A stretch of 64,000 bases of DNA from Crocosphaera sp038442745 (GTDB taxonomy: Bacteria > Cyanobacteriota > Cyanobacteriia > Cyanobacteriales > Microcystaceae), in NCBI RefSeq assembly GCF_038442745.1, contig NZ_JARVCN010000428.1:1-64000 (forward strand), written 5' to 3'. The position numbers were made by a program, and so were the translations under genes. Each line of letters begins with the position of its first letter. Positions within the stretch are counted from its first letter, which is position 1. Of the stretch, positions 46,787 to 55,732 are shown in pieces. The notes below the pieces were generated by a model. It was not told where the DNA came from and did no database searches. It saw nothing but the letters and a program-made list of their open reading frames with translations.

Positions 46787-47509
46787 ATGGATGATTCCAA
46801 CTGGGTAGACGAAGGGGATGAACTACTCAATAAACCTGAGTTGACCCCTGCAAAAATCCCCACCTCTCCCCTAAACCCAAAATCTGCTAAGATTCAGCAA
46901 ACACTGGCTATGGTAGAAACAGCCTTTCTAGCCAGTGCAGGTAGTTTGATCTGGTTAATCAACTACTATTTCCCCCTCGGTCCACTATTTAGGATATTTT
47001 TCCCTCTTCCCATTGCTCTGCTTTATTTACGGTGGGGAAACCGCGCAGCTTGGATGGGGGCTTTAGTATCTGGGTTATTACTAACAGTATTAATGGGGCC
47101 TACCCGTAGCATTGTGTTCTTAATGCCTTATGGATTTATAGGGGTTCAGTTAGGGGCGTTTTGGCGCAGAAATGTACCCTGGGAGTTTTCTATAATTACA
47201 GGGTCTTTATTGAGTACATTCGGTTTATTTTTTCGTTTTTGGTTATTTTCTATTCTTTTAGGGGAAGATCTCTGGCAATATATCACCAATCAGATGGCAG
47301 GGTTCGCCGAATGGATATTTTTGAGAGTCGGTATTTTAGCTCAGCCGAGTTCTACCTTCATTCAAGGCTTGGTAATTTTTACGATTTTTGTAAATAGTCT
47401 TATTTATCTATTGTCGGTACATTTGGTAGCCTTATTAGTGCTAGATAAACTAGGTAATCCAATCCCTCGTCCTCCTAAATGGGTACAAATTATTTTAGAT
47501 TACGAGTAA
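46787..47509 (+). CDS. DUF2232 membrane protein
   Basis: The 240-residue protein has a polar N-terminus (about 45 residues) and five to six hydrophobic helices. LGPLFRIFFPLPIALLYLRW (about 65-84) and LVSGLLLTVLMGPTRSIVFL are typical of cyanobacterial DUF2232 proteins. These resemble ECF-transporter substrate-binding or YybS-like membrane proteins. It starts 4 bases after the CRP-family stop, implying co-transcription and perhaps a functional tie. Substrate unknown. Confidence 0.82.
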   Translation: MDDSNWVDEGDELLNKPELTPAKIPTSPLNPKSAKIQQTLAMVETAFLASAGSLIWLINYYFPLGPLFRIFFPLPIALLYLRWGNRAAWMGALVSGLLLTVLMGPTRSIVFLMPYGFIGVQLGAFWRRNVPWEFSIITGSLLSTFGLFFRFWLFSILLGEDLWQYITNQMAGFAEWIFLRVGILAQPSSTFIQGLVIFTIFVNSLIYLLSVHLVALLVLDKLGNPIPRPPKWVQIILDYE

Positions 47510-47600
47510 TCATGTGTGAAAAAGTAAGTAAAACGGGATCCCAAAACAAAGGATCTTAAGCTCAAGTAGATAGACAAGGAAAACAAATAGGGCTGAAAAA

Positions 47601-47981
47601 CTAAAAGTCAGCAAAAGGGATCAATCCTCCGCTACTTTTAGGATCACCTCGGTTGCTATTATCCCAGTCTTCGTGGTCTTTTTTAGCATCAGTGGTGGGA
47701 GAATCAGGAGAAAGCTCAGTGGATAGTTCATATTCGAGATTTTCAGAAATAATCCCATCGCTTTCTTGCACATCCCAAGACCACTGTTGATTTGTTTGGC
47801 TTTCTAAACCCTCTAAATCTTCCCAAGTCCCTGTAGGGGTTTCTGGGGGTTCGAGGGTTTCTACCGTGGTAAGCGAGGGTTCATTGGCTAGTACGTTGGG
47901 TAAAGAAGCCACGATCGCACTCAAAATAACCATGCTCACAAAAGCAGGCCAAATGTAATTCACGAGTCTTAAAGGGTTCAT
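47601..47981 (-). CDS. Small exported acidic protein of unknown function
   Basis: The 126-residue product has a signal peptide or anchor (about 10-33, ending VLANEP). The rest is a low-complexity acidic chain rich in Glu, Thr, Pro, Ser and Trp-containing motifs (GTWEDLEGLES, QQWSWDVQESD). No domain is recognised; it is probably disordered. It is divergent from nadK and converges with the DUF2232 gene. Evidence is coding-like composition and a clean signal peptide. Confidence 0.55.
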   Translation of the reverse strand: MNPLRLVNYIWPAFVSMVILSAIVASLPNVLANEPSLTTVETLEPPETPTGTWEDLEGLESQTNQQWSWDVQESDGIISENLEYELSTELSPDSPTTDAKKDHEDWDNSNRGDPKSSGGLIPFADF

Positions 47982-48205
47982 AGGTCATTCGGTCCTTCAA
48001 TCAAGATCAAGCACTGGGCTAAATTGCCCCACCTATCTAAGATAATCAAAACTTAAAAATATGCAATGTATCAAAAGTGACCGATGAACAGTTAACGCTT
48101 CATCCACAACTAAATAATGCCCCAGTTAAAATGTAACTAAAGTTGCTCTTTTGCCAGAGCATTAAGGTTAACAATAAGAAGAAGATCCCTATTTAGTACA
48201 TCAAC

Positions 48206-49129
48206 GTGGAACTAAAACAAGTTATCATCGCCTACAAAGCAGGAGACACCCATAGTCAAACATGGGCTCAACGTTGCGCTAAAGAACTAGAAGCCCTGGA
48301 GTGTAAGGTATTAATGGGGCCTAGTGGCTATAAAGACAATCCCTACCCAGTGTTTCTTTCCTCTGCTTCAGAAAAGATCGATTTAGCCATTGTTTTAGGG
48401 GGAGACGGCACAATTTTAGCTTCCGCAAGACAACTGGCCCCCGAAGGAATACCCATCTTAGCGGTGAATGTGGGGGGGCATCTCGGATTTTTAACCGAAC
48501 CCTTTGAACTATTCAAAGATACTGCACAAGTTTGGCACCGTCTGCAAAGCGATCGCTACGCCATGTTACAAAGGATGATGTTGGAGGCGCGAGTCTGTGA
48601 AGGAGATCGCTGTTCCCCTGAGTCTGGAAGCGATCGCTTCTACTGTCTTAACGAAATGTGCATCAAACCAGCTAGTATCGACCGAATGCCCACTGCTATT
48701 TTAGAACTGGAAGTAGATGGAGAAATTGTCGATCAATATCAAGGGGATGGGTTATTGGTTGCTACCCCGACGGGTTCTACTTGTTACACTGCTTCGGCTA
48801 ACGGGCCAATTATTCATCCTGGAATGGATGCGATCGCTGTTACCCCTATTTGTCCTTTGAGTTTGTCCAGTCGTCCCATTGTTATTCCACCGCGTTCTGT
48901 TGTCAATATTTGGTCTTTGGGAGATTATGAATTGAATACCAAATTGTGGACAGATAGTTCTTTGGCCACTTCTATTTGGCCTGGTCAATGGATATCGGTT
49001 AGAATGGCTCCTCGTATGGCTAGGTTTATCGTTTTACGAGAAAATTACTCTTTCTATCAAACCCTACGGGAAAAGTTACAATGGGCGGGGACAAGAATTC
49101 ATTTTGATAATAATCATCGAGTTAATTAG
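48206..49129 (+). CDS. nadK: NAD kinase
   Basis: NadK phosphorylates NAD to NADP. The 307-residue protein has the GGDGTILASARQLA motif (about 74-87), the NEMCI region, and DGLLVATPTGSTCYTASANG (about 178-197), with catalytic Asp and nucleotide-binding residues. Translation begins at GTG (48206), which gives MELKQVIIAYK, the normal N-terminus; no in-frame ATG is nearby. It has two HIP1 sites in its middle third and a third later. Cyanobacteria often carry two NAD kinases; this looks like the longer type. Confidence 0.95.
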   Translation: MELKQVIIAYKAGDTHSQTWAQRCAKELEALECKVLMGPSGYKDNPYPVFLSSASEKIDLAIVLGGDGTILASARQLAPEGIPILAVNVGGHLGFLTEPFELFKDTAQVWHRLQSDRYAMLQRMMLEARVCEGDRCSPESGSDRFYCLNEMCIKPASIDRMPTAILELEVDGEIVDQYQGDGLLVATPTGSTCYTASANGPIIHPGMDAIAVTPICPLSLSSRPIVIPPRSVVNIWSLGDYELNTKLWTDSSLATSIWPGQWISVRMAPRMARFIVLRENYSFYQTLREKLQWAGTRIHFDNNHRVN

Positions 49130-49263
49130 ACCGAATGGTGTAATATTGAGACTTTAAGGTTAAATATTCTTCGGGGAAAAGTTAACAGTAGGTCATAAAT
49201 TAAACCAGGAACTGATGACTGATAACCGAGTATTAAAGATCAAAAAATATTAAGTAAAATCCT

Positions 49264-50481
49264 ATGCCGTCACCCTCTAAGCGAATATTATTCATCAGCA
49301 ATGGTCATGGGGAGGATAATCACTCTTCCTACGTCATTGAAGCTCTGCTACAACTGTACCCCAATCTGGAGGTGATGGCTATGCCCATTGTGGGGGAAGG
49401 GAATGCCTACCGACGCTTGGATGTCCCCATTATCGGACCGACCCAAAATATGCCCTCTGGAGGCTTTTCTTATATTAATCGTTTACGTTTGTTGACGGAC
49501 TTAAAAGCGGGGTTAGTGGGGTTAACCTGGCAACAGTTACGGGCGGTTTGGCAGTGCGCACCTAGTTGCGATTTAATTATGGCAACCGGCGACACCGTAT
49601 CCCAAGGATTTGCTTATTCTACGGGTTATCCTTATGTTTCTTTTATTTCTTGTCTATCTGCGTTATACGAAGGGACATTGAAAGTTGGCCCATTCATCGG
49701 CACTTTTCTGCGATCGCCTCGCTGTTTAGGGGTGTTTACTAGAGATCCTTACACCGCCAAAGATTTGAAGCAACAGGGTATTACTAAGGCTAAATTTGGG
49801 GGTATTCCTTCCCTCGATAAATTACAGCCTACTAACAAAGATTTACAACTGAAAGCTGATATTCCCATGGTTGCTTTATTGCCAGGATCAAGACTACCCG
49901 AGGCGGTTCGCAACTTTAAATTACAACTGAATCTTATTCGAGAAATTATTCAAGTTATCCCCTTGGAAAAAATACAATTTCGAGCCGCTTTAGTCCCGAA
50001 GTTGATGACAGAATTAACAGCAATAGCTGAGAGCGAAAACTGGCAATACGAAAACAATAAATTGAGTTATAAAACTCCACAGGGAACCGTAGAAGTTCTT
50101 TGTTATTCTGATGGTTTTAATGATATTTTACACCACTGTACAGTAATGTTAGGAATGGCAGGATTAGCTGTGGATCAAGGGATTGCATTGGGTAAACCAG
50201 TGATTCAAGTACCAGGAGAAGGTCCCCAGTTTACCTACGAGTTTGCTGAGGCACAAACCCGTTTAATTGGTAGTTGCGCTCAAACTATAGGTACAGGTCC
50301 TGCTACATCTGAAACCCTCAAAGAAGCAGCCCGATGTGTGGCTAAAACTGTTGTTAATAAGGGTTATTTAGAAGATTGCGAAATCAAGGGAAAAGCCCGT
50401 TTTGGTCCCCCAGGTGCTTCTGAAAGGATTGCTCGTTTTTTAATATCTAATCTGGGAGTTCAGAGCAAAGATAATTCTTAG
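49264..50481 (+). CDS. Lipid-A-disaccharide synthase-related glycosyltransferase
   Basis: The 405-residue protein belongs to the cyanobacterial LpxB-related family (TIGR03492 from memory), not to true LpxB. It begins ILFISNGHGEDNHSSYVIEA (about 8-27). The GT-B fold has VALLPGSRLPEAVRNFKL (about 203-220) as the C-domain entry, and MLGMAGLAVDQGIALGKPVI near 295-314 as the nucleotide-sugar site. Role unproven; a lipid or polysaccharide glycosylation is likely. It follows nadK by 134 bases and precedes the MsbA-like exporter by 81, which would fit an envelope lipid pathway. Confidence 0.85.
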   Translation: MPSPSKRILFISNGHGEDNHSSYVIEALLQLYPNLEVMAMPIVGEGNAYRRLDVPIIGPTQNMPSGGFSYINRLRLLTDLKAGLVGLTWQQLRAVWQCAPSCDLIMATGDTVSQGFAYSTGYPYVSFISCLSALYEGTLKVGPFIGTFLRSPRCLGVFTRDPYTAKDLKQQGITKAKFGGIPSLDKLQPTNKDLQLKADIPMVALLPGSRLPEAVRNFKLQLNLIREIIQVIPLEKIQFRAALVPKLMTELTAIAESENWQYENNKLSYKTPQGTVEVLCYSDGFNDILHHCTVMLGMAGLAVDQGIALGKPVIQVPGEGPQFTYEFAEAQTRLIGSCAQTIGTGPATSETLKEAARCVAKTVVNKGYLEDCEIKGKARFGPPGASERIARFLISNLGVQSKDNS

Positions 50482-50562
50482 ATTATTTTTTCTTAAATTT
50501 TCCTTTTATCTAGTTGTTTTGTGTTATAATATGCACTTAATTTTGCTGAATCCATAATTCTA

Positions 50563-52305
50563 ATGAAAAAACGATCAAACTGGTGGAGATTATTACCTTA
50601 TTTATTAACAGAATGGCCGTCATTATTAAAGGGATTTTTGTGTATCTTAGGATTTGTTTTAGTCACATTGGCTTTACCTTATTTAGCAGGACAGGTTTCT
50701 TTAAATATTGGGCAAGGTAATCTTGAAAAAGTAGCTTACTGGTTGGGTTTAGGAACCCTAGCTTTTTTAGTTAGAGGTATTTTTCAGTACGGACAAAATA
50801 TCTTTATGATTGATGCCTCTTTGGAGATGGTGCTAAATGTTCGTAAGCAGGTTTATGCTCATTTACATCAGCTAGGACTTGATTATTTTGAAACAGCAAA
50901 GACAGGAGATTTAACCTACCGTTTAACAGAAGATATTGACAAGGTTGGTGAGATTGTCGATAAATTATCTCATCAATTTGTATCTAATGTACTCCAATTA
51001 ATTGTTATTCCTGCTTATATGTTTTATCTCAATTGGCAGTTAACTATTGCTAGTTTAGTTCTAGCTCCTCTTATGGCAACATTAGTGAGTATGTTCGGAG
51101 AAAAACTATTAATACTATCCCGTCGTAGTCAAAATCAAATATCTAACCTTTCTTCCCTACTAACAGAAGTTTTTAGCGGTGTTCGTGTGGTAAAAGCTTT
51201 TGCCGCACAAGATTATGAAGTAGAAAGATTTACCAAGGAAGCTAAACAAAATCGTCAAGCTAGATATAGAGCAGAAAAACTAAAAGCAACCCAATATCCT
51301 GTAGTGGGATTTTTAGAAGCAGTTAGTTTTATGTCTCTCTTCTTTATTGGAGGATGGCAAATTTCTCAAGGTAATTTACAATCACAAGAATTCGTTAGTT
51401 ATTTAGCTGCTGTTGTATTATTAATTCATCCTATCGATTTAATGACCAGTAATTATAACGAGTTTAAACAAGCAGAAGCGTCCGTAGATCGAATTTTTGA
51501 ATTAATGGATGAAAACCCCACAGTCATTGAAAAAGAAAATAGTTTAACTTTCCAAGAAGTAACAGGAAAAGTAGAATATTGCGACGTTAGTTTCGCTTAC
51601 AACTTAGATAAACCCGTCCTTAGGAAACTTAGTTTATTAGCACAACCAGGGCAAATTATAGCCTTGGTAGGTTCATCTGGTGCAGGAAAAACAACCTTAG
51701 TTAATTTACTTCCTCGCTTTTATGATCCCCAAGACGGACAAATTTTAATCGATGGTATTGATATTAAAGAGGTTAGCTTAAAAAGTTTGCGTCAACAAAT
51801 TGGAATTGTTCCTCAAGAAACTACATTATTTTCAGGAACTATTGCTCAAAATATCGCTTATGGGCAAGAAAAATTAGATTATGAAGCAATAGAAAATGCA
51901 GCAAAAATAGCTAATGCACATTCATTTATTAGTCAATTTTCTCAAGGGTATCAAACTTGGGTAGGAGAAAGAGGAGTTAATCTTTCGGGGGGACAAAAAC
52001 AAAGAATTGCGATCGCTAGAGCTGTCTTATTAAATCCCCATATTATGATATTAGATGAAGCAACATCTGCCCTCGATTCTGAATCAGAAGCGTTGGTACA
52101 AGAAGCACTAGAAAGAGTTATGAAAAATCGTACCGTTTTTGTCATTGCTCACCGTTTAAGTACCGTACGTCGCGCTGATTGCATTTTAGTTTTACAAAAG
52201 GGTCAAGTTGTAGAGTCAGGAAATCATGAAGAATTATTAGCAAAAGAAGGCCGTTATGCCAAATTTTATCAACAACAATATGCTAAAGGTTCAGAAGAAT
52301 TTTAG
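50563..52305 (+). CDS. ABC-type exporter, MsbA/multidrug type half-transporter
   Basis: The 580-residue protein has six transmembrane helices (about 15-300) and one nucleotide-binding domain (about 335-575). Motifs are Walker A GSSGAGKTTL, Q-loop IVPQETTLF, signature NLSGGQKQRIAIARAVLLNP, Walker B MILDEATSALDS and the H-loop VIAHRLSTVR. It acts as a homodimer in the plasma membrane. Family members flip lipids or export drugs; no specific substrate is visible. The LpxB-related gene just upstream hints at an envelope lipid. Confidence 0.93.
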   Translation: MKKRSNWWRLLPYLLTEWPSLLKGFLCILGFVLVTLALPYLAGQVSLNIGQGNLEKVAYWLGLGTLAFLVRGIFQYGQNIFMIDASLEMVLNVRKQVYAHLHQLGLDYFETAKTGDLTYRLTEDIDKVGEIVDKLSHQFVSNVLQLIVIPAYMFYLNWQLTIASLVLAPLMATLVSMFGEKLLILSRRSQNQISNLSSLLTEVFSGVRVVKAFAAQDYEVERFTKEAKQNRQARYRAEKLKATQYPVVGFLEAVSFMSLFFIGGWQISQGNLQSQEFVSYLAAVVLLIHPIDLMTSNYNEFKQAEASVDRIFELMDENPTVIEKENSLTFQEVTGKVEYCDVSFAYNLDKPVLRKLSLLAQPGQIIALVGSSGAGKTTLVNLLPRFYDPQDGQILIDGIDIKEVSLKSLRQQIGIVPQETTLFSGTIAQNIAYGQEKLDYEAIENAAKIANAHSFISQFSQGYQTWVGERGVNLSGGQKQRIAIARAVLLNPHIMILDEATSALDSESEALVQEALERVMKNRTVFVIAHRLSTVRRADCILVLQKGQVVESGNHEELLAKEGRYAKFYQQQYAKGSEEF

Positions 52306-52408
52306 GTTAAATATTAAACAAAATAAATACGAACATACCTCAATGATTGTGTTTCTTGATAAACGAATTTTAAAATAATCAGTCAGTTTATTTATATTGG
52401 ATTCTTAT

Positions 52409-53329
52409 ATGAGTATTGTTGTTTTTGGTAGCATTAATATGGATATGATTGCACAAACTCCTAATCTTCCCCAACCTGGAGAAACAGTCATCGGTAGTAA
52501 TTTTATGACTTTACCAGGAGGGAAAGGAGCAAATCAAGCCGTTGCAACAGCAAAACTAGGTTGTTCAACTTACTTTGTGGGACGGGTTGGAAGCGATAGT
52601 TTTGGGAAAGATTTATTAAGAACATTAGAAACATTTAAAATCAATACTGGAGGCATTTTTATTGATCCGAAAATATCATCAGGAGTAGCAATGATTAGTG
52701 TAGAAAAATCGGCAGAAAACACTATCATAGTTATTCCAGGTGCTAATGGGAATATTGATGAATCCGATGTTAATCGATTAAAGTTAGTTTTACCTAAAAC
52801 TAGCTTTTTGTTATTGCAACTAGAAATCCCCTTAATAGCAATAGAAACGGCAGCCAGAGAAGCGAAAAAACTAGGAGTAACGGTAATGCTAGACCCTGCA
52901 CCTGCTCCTGATAACTTTCCCAATTGCTTATATCCTTTAATTGATATTATTACTCCTAACCGAACCGAAGCCGAAAAATTAGTTAAATTCCCCTTAAATA
53001 ATGATCATAGTATTAAGAAAGCCGCCAATGTTTTACTCAATCAAGGTGTGAAAAATGTTATTATTAAACTAGGAGAAAAAGGTGCATTTTATGCTACACA
53101 AACCGATCAATGTTTTGTGCCTTCCATCACAGTTAAAGCTATAGATACGGTGGGTGCAGGAGACGCATTCAATGGGGGAATAGCAGCGGCTTTGGATAGG
53201 GGATTGTCCCTGAAAAAAGCCTTAAAATGGGGAACAATTGCCGGTGCTTTGACCACAACAAAAGAAGGCGCACAGGCCGCTTTACCAGATTTAGCAACCG
53301 TTCAACAGTTCAGCGAAGTCGGAAGTTAA
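52409..53329 (+). CDS. rbsK: Ribokinase (PfkB family)
   Basis: The 306-residue sugar kinase begins MSIVVFGSINMDMI, from the ATG at 52409; a TTG four codons earlier opens the frame. It has the PfkB N-signature LPGGKGANQAVATAKLG (about 36-52) and the anion-hole/catalytic motif IDTVGAGDAFNGGIAAALD (about 242-260). It phosphorylates ribose or a related sugar. No ribose transporter is nearby, so it may act on internally released ribose. Specificity is inferred from the family. Confidence 0.88.
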   Translation: MSIVVFGSINMDMIAQTPNLPQPGETVIGSNFMTLPGGKGANQAVATAKLGCSTYFVGRVGSDSFGKDLLRTLETFKINTGGIFIDPKISSGVAMISVEKSAENTIIVIPGANGNIDESDVNRLKLVLPKTSFLLLQLEIPLIAIETAAREAKKLGVTVMLDPAPAPDNFPNCLYPLIDIITPNRTEAEKLVKFPLNNDHSIKKAANVLLNQGVKNVIIKLGEKGAFYATQTDQCFVPSITVKAIDTVGAGDAFNGGIAAALDRGLSLKKALKWGTIAGALTTTKEGAQAALPDLATVQQFSEVGS

Positions 53330-53513
53330 ATGAACTCAGATGGGCAATTTTTAGTTAAAAATTCTAACTATTAACTAAAAGGTTTGCAGAGTGTCTTACA
53401 AAACAATAAATGTTGACTTTTACAAAAATTGATTCGGCTGTTTGAACAAAGTTGCCTATAATAAAAATTGGTGGGACGTTGACCTACTCTACTTTTGAAG
53501 GTTTATTGTATTT

Positions 53514-53900
53514 ATGACTAGCATCGAAGATCTTAAACCTGCTCCCAAAGGCGAAATAATGATTTATCAGCCTTACTATCCTAAAGACAAGCATAAAGTT
53601 CTTCCTTATGCTATTTCTTTATATTCCCAAGGACACCTAGAAGGAACAAGACGAATTGAAGGAGGAAAGGGTATTCCTTTTGTTGCTTCCTGGTACGTCT
53701 CTAAGTTACCCTCGGAGCTTACTCGTTGCCGAATACAGTTCGACGGACAAGCAGAATTGAGCTACGAAATTACAATTCCTAATTCAGAACTTATCGATTA
53801 TCTTATTTCAGCCCTGAGAATTTATCGAGAAGGACAAATAGCAGATTTTCCTCAAGGATTCTATCGCCAGTTACTAAACTGCAAAGAATCTGCCTCCTAA
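53514..53900 (+). CDS. ebsA: EbsA-like type IV pilus biogenesis protein
   Basis: The 128-residue cytoplasmic protein matches, from memory, the cyanobacteria-specific EbsA family, which in Synechococcus elongatus binds Hfq and PilB and is needed for pilus assembly. Conserved blocks are VLPYAISLYSQGHLEGTRRI (about 29-48), GIPFVASWYVSKLPSELTRC and RIQFDGQAELSYEITIPNSE. No membrane segment. It lies 28 bases upstream of the DRTGG protein gene and so may be co-transcribed. A pilus gene fits the phototaxis cluster in this window. The name rests on my recollection of the family pattern. Confidence 0.6.
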   Translation: MTSIEDLKPAPKGEIMIYQPYYPKDKHKVLPYAISLYSQGHLEGTRRIEGGKGIPFVASWYVSKLPSELTRCRIQFDGQAELSYEITIPNSELIDYLISALRIYREGQIADFPQGFYRQLLNCKESAS

Positions 53901-53927
53901 ACCCATAGAAAATAAAATACTAACAGG

Positions 53928-55007
53928 ATGGCACAGTCGACTAAACATTTAATCATCGCCTCAATTGAACCTTATACAGGTAAGTCAGGAACCATTTTAG
54001 GGTTAGCCCGTGAATTTCAAAACAGAGGTCTCTCAATTGCTTACAGTAAACCCATTGGGACTTGTTTGAAGAACCAAAACCCTAACTACAAAGAAGCAGA
54101 CGTGGAATTTGTGGCTGAAAACCTGGGGTTAAAAGAAGCTCAAATAGCACAACCTCTAGCTGATTTACAGGCCTCAACTGTAGAAAAGCGTCTCAAAAAG
54201 GAAGATGAAAAGGATTATGGAACCCTATTGCAGAAAAGCCTCGAAAGTATAGAGGCTGATGTTATCTTCTTGGAAGGAGCAGGAACTCTCTGGGAAGGGG
54301 GCCTTTTTGGTTTATCTATTCTCGACATGGCTACCACCTTAAATGCTTCTGTATTATTAGTAGCCCGTTATGGTTCTCCCTTGGTGGTGGATGGTCTTGA
54401 AAGCGTCAAACTAGCACTAGGGGAGCGTTTGGCTGGTGTTATTGTTAACAATATTCCCACAAACGAACTGGACAAAGCCCAGACGGTGATTAAACCCTAC
54501 CTGGAAAGTCGTGGAGTACCTGTATTGGCTTTATTGCCCACCAGTCGCTTGTTGCAGAGTGTTAGCGTGCGAGAAATTGCCCGTCAGTTGAATGCTGAAG
54601 TCTTGTGTCGGGGAGATCGCTTGGATTTAATGGTAGAAAGTCTCACTATCGGGGCAATGAACGTTAACTCAGCGTTGGGTTATTTCCGACAAGGACAAAA
54701 TAAAGCTGTAGTAACAGGGGGCGATCGCACCGATTTACAATTGGCTGCTCTAGAAACCTCTACCAGTTGCTTGATTCTAACGGGACATATGAACCCTCAA
54801 CCCTTGATCATCAGTCGTGCTGAAGACTTGGAGGTACCAATCCTCTCTGTAGCTCTTGATACTTTAAGCACCGTTGAAATCGTGGATGAAGCTTTTGGCA
54901 AAGTACGACTACAAGAAAAAATCAAAGTAGGCTGTATTCAAGAACTAATTGCTAAAAACTTTGAGCTTGACCGTTTTATGGCAGAACTTGGCATAATCAC
55001 AGGTTAA
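53928..55007 (+). CDS. BioD-like / DRTGG-domain protein (phosphotransacetylase family)
   Basis: The 359-residue protein has an N-terminal P-loop domain of the DtbS/cobyrinate synthase type (P-loop IEPYTGKSGTILGLA, about 13-27; LEGAGTLWEGGLFGLS) and a C-terminal DRTGG domain (about 210-320; VTGGDRTDLQLAALETSTS). These resemble the N-terminal regulatory part of long Pta enzymes. The catalytic phosphate acetyltransferase domain is absent, so the common database name is misleading. Function unknown; perhaps a nucleotide-sensing regulator. It follows the EbsA-like gene by 28 bases. Confidence 0.8.
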   Translation: MAQSTKHLIIASIEPYTGKSGTILGLAREFQNRGLSIAYSKPIGTCLKNQNPNYKEADVEFVAENLGLKEAQIAQPLADLQASTVEKRLKKEDEKDYGTLLQKSLESIEADVIFLEGAGTLWEGGLFGLSILDMATTLNASVLLVARYGSPLVVDGLESVKLALGERLAGVIVNNIPTNELDKAQTVIKPYLESRGVPVLALLPTSRLLQSVSVREIARQLNAEVLCRGDRLDLMVESLTIGAMNVNSALGYFRQGQNKAVVTGGDRTDLQLAALETSTSCLILTGHMNPQPLIISRAEDLEVPILSVALDTLSTVEIVDEAFGKVRLQEKIKVGCIQELIAKNFELDRFMAELGIITG

Positions 55008-55067
55008 AAAGATTTGGTAAGAAAAGGGGAACCGGAATAATCCCCTGTTCCTTCTAGTAATTAATAC

Positions 55068-55223
55068 TTAATCACTAGCGTTGTTACCATCATTTTTATC
55101 CTCTTGATCGTTAGAATGGGATCTGCCACGAGAAAAGGAACGAGACGGTCTTTGACGAAATTGACGGGCGTAAGCTTGATTCCGTTCTGCTTTTTCTTTC
55201 TTCAAATTACGACGTTTGGCCAC
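55068..55223 (-). CDS. Small basic conserved cyanobacterial protein, 51 residues
   Basis: From GTG at 55223 the product begins MAKRRNLKKEKAERNQAYAR, continues QFRQRPSRSF and ends in an acidic tail (DQEDKNDGNNASD). A good ribosome site (AGAGGA) lies 8 bases before the GTG. I recall near-identical MAKRRNLKKEKAERN N-termini in other cyanobacteria. The Arg/Lys-rich helix suggests RNA or ribosome binding, but no function is known to me. It converges with the DRTGG gene. Confidence 0.75.
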   Translation of the reverse strand: MAKRRNLKKEKAERNQAYARQFRQRPSRSFSRGRSHSNDQEDKNDGNNASD

Positions 55224-55732
55224 GATTGATTCCTCTGTTAAATAATAAAAACTACGAACACAGTTAGGGATGGGAGATTGCTGTTAAGTTTCTCTGGAGA
55301 CTAGATAACATAACATAAAAAAGACTAAGTCAGTAACTTTGGTGCTTATCCCCAAAGACGGGTTTTCCTCAATTGTATCTAACCTTACTAAGTTTCCAGG
55401 CTTTTCCAAGGTCACCTCAATCCCTAGATATTTTAGTTACTCCGATGCAATTAGTTCCAAAAAGAAGCTTTATTTTTATCACCGACGCTTATTTTAGCAT
55501 TTTATTCTTTGCGAGGTCAAATTGGTAGGAAAAAATGATAAATTAGATTCATATTGTTTATCTCCATCAACTGTTATTCTCGACATTAGTAACATAAAAT
55601 TCAACAATTGTCTACTAATCAGGACACAGAAATTAGAAATTATCCTTGACTTTTGAGCTTTAAAAATGATTAATGGTTGATCAGCCACATTGTTTACAGT
55701 TACTATCCATTACTTTATAGAGAAGTCAACTT
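55224..55732. other. Gap without a recognisable gene
   Basis: 509 bases between the small basic protein gene and the next plus-strand gene. Frames on both strands are short and lack protein-like composition; I see no tRNA, repeat or strong hairpin. It should hold two divergent promoters. Confidence 0.55.

Noticed and set aside
53928..55007. Phosphate acetyltransferase enzyme
   Set aside because: Only the BioD-like and DRTGG domains are present; the catalytic PTA domain is missing.
55025..55046. AGGGGA/TCCCCT hairpin after the DRTGG gene as a terminator
   Set aside because: Only six base pairs with a ten-base loop, and no T-run follows.
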